Below, piece by piece: positions 51,507 through 55,646 of a stretch of 55,646 bases of DNA. The stretch spans positions 1 to 55,646 of the forward strand of contig NZ_JACJRQ010000046.1 in NCBI RefSeq assembly GCF_014697355.1. The letters are read 5' to 3'. This DNA comes from Nostoc calcicola FACHB-3891. Lineage in GTDB: Bacteria > Cyanobacteriota > Cyanobacteriia > Cyanobacteriales > Nostocaceae. The position numbers and the translations under genes are program-made. Position 1 is the stretch's first letter; the number at the start of each line of letters is the position of its first letter. The notes beneath the pieces were generated by a model that saw nothing but the letters and a program-made list of their open reading frames with translations, was not told where the DNA came from and made no database searches.

Positions 51507-51652
51507 ATATTGATATTTATGAATGAGTATTAACCTGAAAGATAAAACTTGGGGAAAATGCTTTAAAATTCAACGTTAATATTAATTAATTTGTTATTTA
51601 AATTTTTTGCTGGTTATTTGTTCTACCCTTTCCTGTCTGGAAAGCTTTTAAA

Positions 51653-54600
51653 ATGAAAATTTTAGTTGTAGAGGATGATGAGTTCAATGCCTATGCACTC
51701 ACTTCCGTTTTGACTAACCAAAACTACGCCGTTGAAGTTGCCACTGATGGCGATCTTGCTTGGGATTTTATCCAAACTTGCGATTTTGATTTAATACTCC
51801 TGGACGTAATGTTGCCCAAGTTGGATGGCATTAGTCTTTGTCGGCAAATCCGGTCTCATGGTCTGCAAGTACCAATATTATTATTGACAGGGCGTGATAG
51901 TAGTCATGAAAAAGCGATCGGATTAGATGCAGGCGCAGATGACTATGTAGTTAAACCCTTTGACGAAGAAGAGTTAGTTGCTCGTGTCAGGGCGCTGTTG
52001 CGTCGTGGAAGCGTAACTTTGCAACCTGTCCTAGAGCGCGGTGATTTGCGCCTAGATCCTAGTAGCTGTGAAGTCAATTATGCTGGAAATCTGCTGCCAC
52101 TCACCCCAAAAGAGTATGCTCTATTGGAACTATTTTTGCGAAATAATCACCGGGTGTTTAGCTGCGGCATGATTTTAGAACATCTTTGGTCTTATGAAGA
52201 TACTCCACAAGAAGAAGCTGTTCGCACCCATATCAAAGGGTTAAGACACAAACTCAAAGCTGTAGGAGCGCCCACTGATTTCATTGAAACAGTTTATGGT
52301 ATCGGTTATCGTTTGAAACCACTGGAACAGGGAGTAGGGAGTAGGGAGCAGGGAGCAGGGAGCAGGGGGGCACAGGAGAATACCAATGCCCAATGTCCAA
52401 TGCCCAATGCCCAGTCCCCAATCCCCAGCCCAAAATCACAGCAGCAGCAAACATTAATGGCAGTTGGCGAAATTTGGCAACGATTTCAAGGGCGGGTGGA
52501 CGAGCAGGTGGGGGTGCTGGAGGAAGCGATCGCAGCTTTAAACCAAAATACTCTAAATCCTGAATTTCAAAGCCTTGCTGTCAAAGAGGCGCATACATTG
52601 GCAGGATCTTTAGGTACTTTTGGCTTGACTCTTGGTTCAAAATGGGCACGCAACATTGAATTGCTGCTCAGTTCTACTCAAACTTTGAGTAAGTCTGAAA
52701 TCACCAACCTCGAAACTTGGGTAAAGTTATTGCGTCGGGAAATTCAAGAAAAGAACGCAGCAGCAATATCTGCACTGCCAACTACACAAGTATTAGAAAC
52801 AGTGACACCGGCGCTGGAAAATGCTCCCGACACAGAAACTAAAATATTGGTTGTGGACGACGATCCGCAAATTCAGGCATTATTGCAAACCTTACTTAGT
52901 CCTTGGGGACTCAAAGCGATCGCTCTTGAAGATCCGCGTCAGTTCTGGGAAACCTTGGAAGCGGTTGCGCCAGATCTACTAATTTTAGATGTGGAACTAC
53001 CCTTTACAAATGGTATTCAACTTTGCCAAGTAGTACGCAACAATCCAGATTGGAGTGAGTTACCCATCCTCTTCCTCACAGTGCATAACGATGCCGAAAT
53101 AGTAAATCAGGTGTTTAGCGTTGGTGCTGACGACTTTGTTAGCAAGCCCATTATTGGCCCAGAACTAGTAACCCGAATTGTTAATCGTTTAGAACGGGTA
53201 AATTTGCTGCGACGTGTAGCCCAAAGGAGCAGGGGAGCAGGGAAAGAAGACACGGGGAGTTCTTTCTTTGCGTCTCCCTCATCCCCCTTATCTTCCTCAT
53301 CTCCCTCATTCCCGAATCTCCAAGCTATCAACGAATTAGAATTGAGAGTAGCAGAGCGCACTGCTGAGTTAATTACCGTGAATCGACAGTTGCAGTCACA
53401 ACTTGATGAACGTCAGCGGACACAGGAAGAATTACGCTTTTCCCAAGCGCGATTTGCAAGGATTTTAGATATTGCGGATGATGCAATTATTTCCATCAAC
53501 GGCTTCCAACGCATCACCTTGTTTAATCAAGGGGCAGAGAAAATTTTCGGCTACTCTGCTGAGGAAGTGATTGGGCAAGGTCTTGATTTACTTTTGCCGC
53601 AGCGCTTTTCACAGGTGCATCATCAGCATGTAGTTGACTTTGGCAAATCTCCTAATCTTGCCCGCCGCATGGGAGAACGGCGGGAAATATATGGTCGCCG
53701 CAAAGATGGCACTGAATTTCCGGCAGAGGCTTCCATCTCCAAAATCGACATGAGTCAGGAAATATTTTATACAGTTATATTACGAGATATAACTGAGCGT
53801 AAGCAAATCGAACGCATGAAAGATGAGTTTATCTCCGTTGTCAGTCATGAACTCCGCACACCTTTAACTTCAATTCACGGTTCTCTGGGAATGCTAGCCA
53901 GTGGTTTGCTACCCACAGACTCAGAACAGGGAAAACGCCTGCTACAAATTGCCACTGATAGCACGGAACGTTTAGTACGCCTAATCAATGACATCCTAGA
54001 CATTGAGCGCATCGAATCGGGTAAGGGGAAGATGGAACCAGAAATCTGCGACATCATTGACTTAATCGCTCAAGCAGTAAATGTCATGCAACCTCTGGCT
54101 GATAAAGCAGGAGTGACGCTATGCGTTTCGGATGTCTCCGGTCAAGTATGGGTAGATTGCGATCGCATTGTTCAAACTTTAACTAACCTATTGAGTAACG
54201 CCATTAAATTTTCATCTGCTGGATCTACGGTTTGGTTGCAAGTACAACAGCAGGGGGATGAAGTTTTGTTAACAGTCAAAGATAATGGACGCGGTATCCC
54301 AACTGACAAACTTGAGAGTATCTTTGAGCGCTTTCAACAAGTTGACTCTTCTGATTCACGGAATCATGATGGCACTGGTTTGGGTTTGGCAATTTGTAAG
54401 AGCATTATGCAACAGCATGGTGGACGCATCTGGGCTGAAAGTGTGTTAGGCGAGGGTAGCACTTTTTACATCACTGTGCCGCTATTCAGGACTCACCAAA
54501 ATACTGATTTACAGGAGTATTCTAAGATTCCCATCATTTACGGACATAAACAGATCGCAAGTAATCAACCTGATGTAGATTTTGTTAATTGGGTAAACAA

Positions 54601-55087
54601 ACCATTCTCAGAGAAGCATCTGTTGGAGTCAGTCAGACAGGTGTTAGCTAAATCTTCAAAGCGAGTCCGTGTTCTAATTGTTGAAGATGATACCGATTTA
54701 GCTCAACTGCTCATGACTCTGTTTGAAAGACATAAAATCGAAACTTTCCTAGCCAAAACTGGACGGGAAGCAATCCGCCTGAGTCAAGAAGTGAATCCTG
54801 ACTTAATGATTCTCGACCTAATCTTGCCAGAGAGTGATGGATTTGCAGTAGTGGATTGGCTACAGCAGCACAACCATCTTTGTAATACTCCTGTACTAGT
54901 TTACTCAGCTAGGGATTTGGATGAGTCCGAACACAATCGACTCAAGTTAGGACATACAGAATTTTTGACCAAAGGGCGCGTAACTACTGAGGAATTTGAA
55001 CAACGAGTGATGCAGTTACTTCAAGGAATTACTCACAATCAACAAGAGGATAGCGGTGATGACAACAAAGCGAATTCTAGTGGTTGA
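51653..55087 (+). CDS. Fusion kinase: OmpR-type regulator, Hpt, REC, PAS, histidine kinase, REC
   Basis: An 1144-residue protein. In order: receiver (1-118, Asp51, Lys101), winged-helix DNA-binding domain of the OmpR type (about 128-223), a 43-residue linker of repeat origin (224-266), Hpt (about 275-365, His314 in EAHTLAGSLG), receiver (about 396-512, Asp446), a second low-complexity linker (about 525-556), PAS (about 595-715), HisKA with His732, HATPase_c to about 942, a truncated receiver tail (about 960-998, no phosphoacceptor) and a final receiver (about 1004-1123, Asp1055, Lys1107). All steps of a phosphorelay plus the DNA-binding output lie on one chain. It overlaps the next regulator by 29 bp. 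Confidence 0.93.
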   Translation: MKILVVEDDEFNAYALTSVLTNQNYAVEVATDGDLAWDFIQTCDFDLILLDVMLPKLDGISLCRQIRSHGLQVPILLLTGRDSSHEKAIGLDAGADDYVVKPFDEEELVARVRALLRRGSVTLQPVLERGDLRLDPSSCEVNYAGNLLPLTPKEYALLELFLRNNHRVFSCGMILEHLWSYEDTPQEEAVRTHIKGLRHKLKAVGAPTDFIETVYGIGYRLKPLEQGVGSREQGAGSRGAQENTNAQCPMPNAQSPIPSPKSQQQQTLMAVGEIWQRFQGRVDEQVGVLEEAIAALNQNTLNPEFQSLAVKEAHTLAGSLGTFGLTLGSKWARNIELLLSSTQTLSKSEITNLETWVKLLRREIQEKNAAAISALPTTQVLETVTPALENAPDTETKILVVDDDPQIQALLQTLLSPWGLKAIALEDPRQFWETLEAVAPDLLILDVELPFTNGIQLCQVVRNNPDWSELPILFLTVHNDAEIVNQVFSVGADDFVSKPIIGPELVTRIVNRLERVNLLRRVAQRSRGAGKEDTGSSFFASPSSPLSSSSPSFPNLQAINELELRVAERTAELITVNRQLQSQLDERQRTQEELRFSQARFARILDIADDAIISINGFQRITLFNQGAEKIFGYSAEEVIGQGLDLLLPQRFSQVHHQHVVDFGKSPNLARRMGERREIYGRRKDGTEFPAEASISKIDMSQEIFYTVILRDITERKQIERMKDEFISVVSHELRTPLTSIHGSLGMLASGLLPTDSEQGKRLLQIATDSTERLVRLINDILDIERIESGKGKMEPEICDIIDLIAQAVNVMQPLADKAGVTLCVSDVSGQVWVDCDRIVQTLTNLLSNAIKFSSAGSTVWLQVQQQGDEVLLTVKDNGRGIPTDKLESIFERFQQVDSSDSRNHDGTGLGLAICKSIMQQHGGRIWAESVLGEGSTFYITVPLFRTHQNTDLQEYSKIPIIYGHKQIASNQPDVDFVNWVNKPFSEKHLLESVRQVLAKSSKRVRVLIVEDDTDLAQLLMTLFERHKIETFLAKTGREAIRLSQEVNPDLMILDLILPESDGFAVVDWLQQHNHLCNTPVLVYSARDLDESEHNRLKLGHTEFLTKGRVTTEEFEQRVMQLLQGITHNQQEDSGDDNKANSSG
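52328..52437. repeat. STRR-like 7-bp repeats inside a coding region
   Basis: GGGAGTAGGGAGCAGGGAGC followed by CCAATGCCCAATGTCC and CCCAGTCCCC units, the same kinds of repeats as seen between genes, are read in frame as the Gly/Ser/Gln/Pro-rich linker (residues about 226-261) of the large kinase. Confidence 0.85.
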
Positions 55088-55445
55088 TAACGAGCAATAT
55101 ATTCAAGAAGTTGCCAAGATTTGCTTGGAAACAGTCGCAGGCTGGAAAGTAGAGACAGCTGGTTCTGGTGAAGAAGGCATAATTAAAGCCGAGACTTACC
55201 AACCAGACGCGATTCTACTGGATGTGATGATGCCAGATATGGATGGCATTGCGACCTTTGAAAAGTTACAAGCAAATCCAGTAACCAAAGCAATTCCGGT
55301 AATTCTATTAACTGCCAAAATCCAGGCTTCCGATCGCCGTCGCTATGCCCAGATAGGAATGATCGGTGCGATCGCTAAACCCTTCAATCCCCTAGAATTA
55401 GCTCAACAAGTAGCAGTAGCTCTGGGCTGGAATTTGGAAAATTAA
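55059..55445 (+). CDS. Single-domain response regulator
   Basis: A 128-residue receiver from the ATG at 55059; the GTG three bases earlier is an alternative. Acidic residues Asp10 and Glu12 lie in VVDNEQ, the phosphoacceptor is Asp55 (ILLDVMMPDMDG), with the Thr in LLTAK and the Lys in AIAKPF. No output domain. It overlaps the large kinase gene by 29 bp, so it is probably the partner or terminal relay component of that kinase. Confidence 0.93.
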   Translation: MTTKRILVVDNEQYIQEVAKICLETVAGWKVETAGSGEEGIIKAETYQPDAILLDVMMPDMDGIATFEKLQANPVTKAIPVILLTAKIQASDRRRYAQIGMIGAIAKPFNPLELAQQVAVALGWNLEN

Positions 55446-55513
55446 CTTACAGATAGCAATTTAGGTTGCAGGTTTCTAAAGCCAGCAACCTAAATTTTCG
55501 CTGGAGCCAATAA

Positions 55514-55557
55514 AACTAAAACCCCCAAGCTGTGTTGACAGCAAGGGGGCTTTAGTT
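55514..55557 (-). terminator. Rho-independent terminator of the rRNA operon
   Basis: A strong hairpin: AACTAAA/TTTAGTT, CCCCC/GGGGG and GCTGT/ACAGC helices stacked with an AA/AA internal loop and a GTTG tip. On the minus strand it ends in TTTTAGTTTTATT. It lies 10 bp after the 5S rRNA end. Confidence 0.8.
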
Positions 55558-55567
55558 GGATATATAA

Positions 55568-55646
55568 ACCTGGCATCGAGCTATTTTGGCGTAGGGCAAC
55601 CCCTAAACTATCGTTGCCGCAACAGCGTTTCACCTCTGAGTTCGGG
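55568..55646 (-). rRNA. rrf: 5S ribosomal RNA, 3' part (cut by window edge)
   Basis: The reverse complement reads CCCGAACTCAGAGGTGAAAC, then GCTGTTGCGGCAACGATAG, and ends GCTCGATGCCAGG, which is the 3' two-thirds of a cyanobacterial 5S rRNA. The 5' third, and presumably 23S and 16S, lie beyond the window's right edge. Confidence 0.93.

Larger units (their letters stand above)
51014..51652. other. Intergenic with transposase remnant and MITE-like element
   Basis: It holds a degraded IS5-type transposase (51111-51320) and the family-A MITE-like element (51379-51506). The last 145 bp should carry the promoter of the large kinase gene. No intact gene is seen. Confidence 0.65.

Overview
The window looks like the chromosome of a filamentous, probably heterocyst-forming cyanobacterium of the Nostoc type. 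The evidence is the very frequent HIP1 octamer GCGATCGC, many 7-bp tandem repeats between genes, photosynthesis genes (photosystem I assembly factor Ycf3, a high-light-inducible protein), a Cph1-type phytochrome, an SLH/OprB porin, ThyX, and several large multi-domain histidine kinases. No species can be named from the sequence alone.

Layout. 0.07-4.8 kb: minus-strand signalling operon (XRE regulator, membrane sensor kinase, response regulator, hybrid kinase) with a perfect inverted repeat just upstream that is a good operator candidate. 5.3-10.2 kb: two related pentapeptide-repeat proteins and a protein made almost wholly of TPRs. 10.5-25.5 kb: the accessory heart of the window, two divergent gene sets. 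Leftward: SDR, Rieske oxygenase, PaaK-like adenylate-forming enzyme, ABC ATPase, ABC-2 permease. Rightward: unknown protein, Rieske oxygenase, ferritin-like diiron protein, AurF/CylC-like dimetal enzyme, [2Fe-2S] ferredoxin, Rieske oxygenase, membrane fatty-acid-hydroxylase family protein, left-handed beta-helix acyltransferase-like protein, GH3-family enzyme. I read this as an undescribed biosynthetic gene cluster for a heavily oxidised, possibly halogenated, lipid-like product with its own exporter. It has no PKS or NRPS gene.

25.7-31.7 kb: peptidase-containing ABC exporter with a cNMP-binding-like domain, HlyD adaptor, PpiC-type foldase, and an upstream HTH protein resembling the front half of an IS630 transposase. 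32.1-36.3 kb: REC-kinase protein, then Rcp1-like regulator and Cph1-like phytochrome. 37.5-51.0 kb: mostly core genes (prs, ClC, DUF2993, DUF2231, DUF2809, DUF167, GST, SRAP, ycf3, gatC, porin, thioredoxin-like, hli, thyX). 51.7-55.4 kb: an 1144-residue kinase that also carries an OmpR-type DNA-binding regulator and an Hpt domain, followed by a single-domain regulator. The last bases are the 3' part of a 5S rRNA on the minus strand, so an rRNA operon continues beyond the right edge.

The intergenic DNA is dense with small elements: two MITE-like families with shared terminal inverted repeats, several recurring palindromes, 7-bp tandem arrays, a degraded IS5-type transposase and a degraded DevA-type ABC ATPase tail. 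I saw no tRNA and no CRISPR array.
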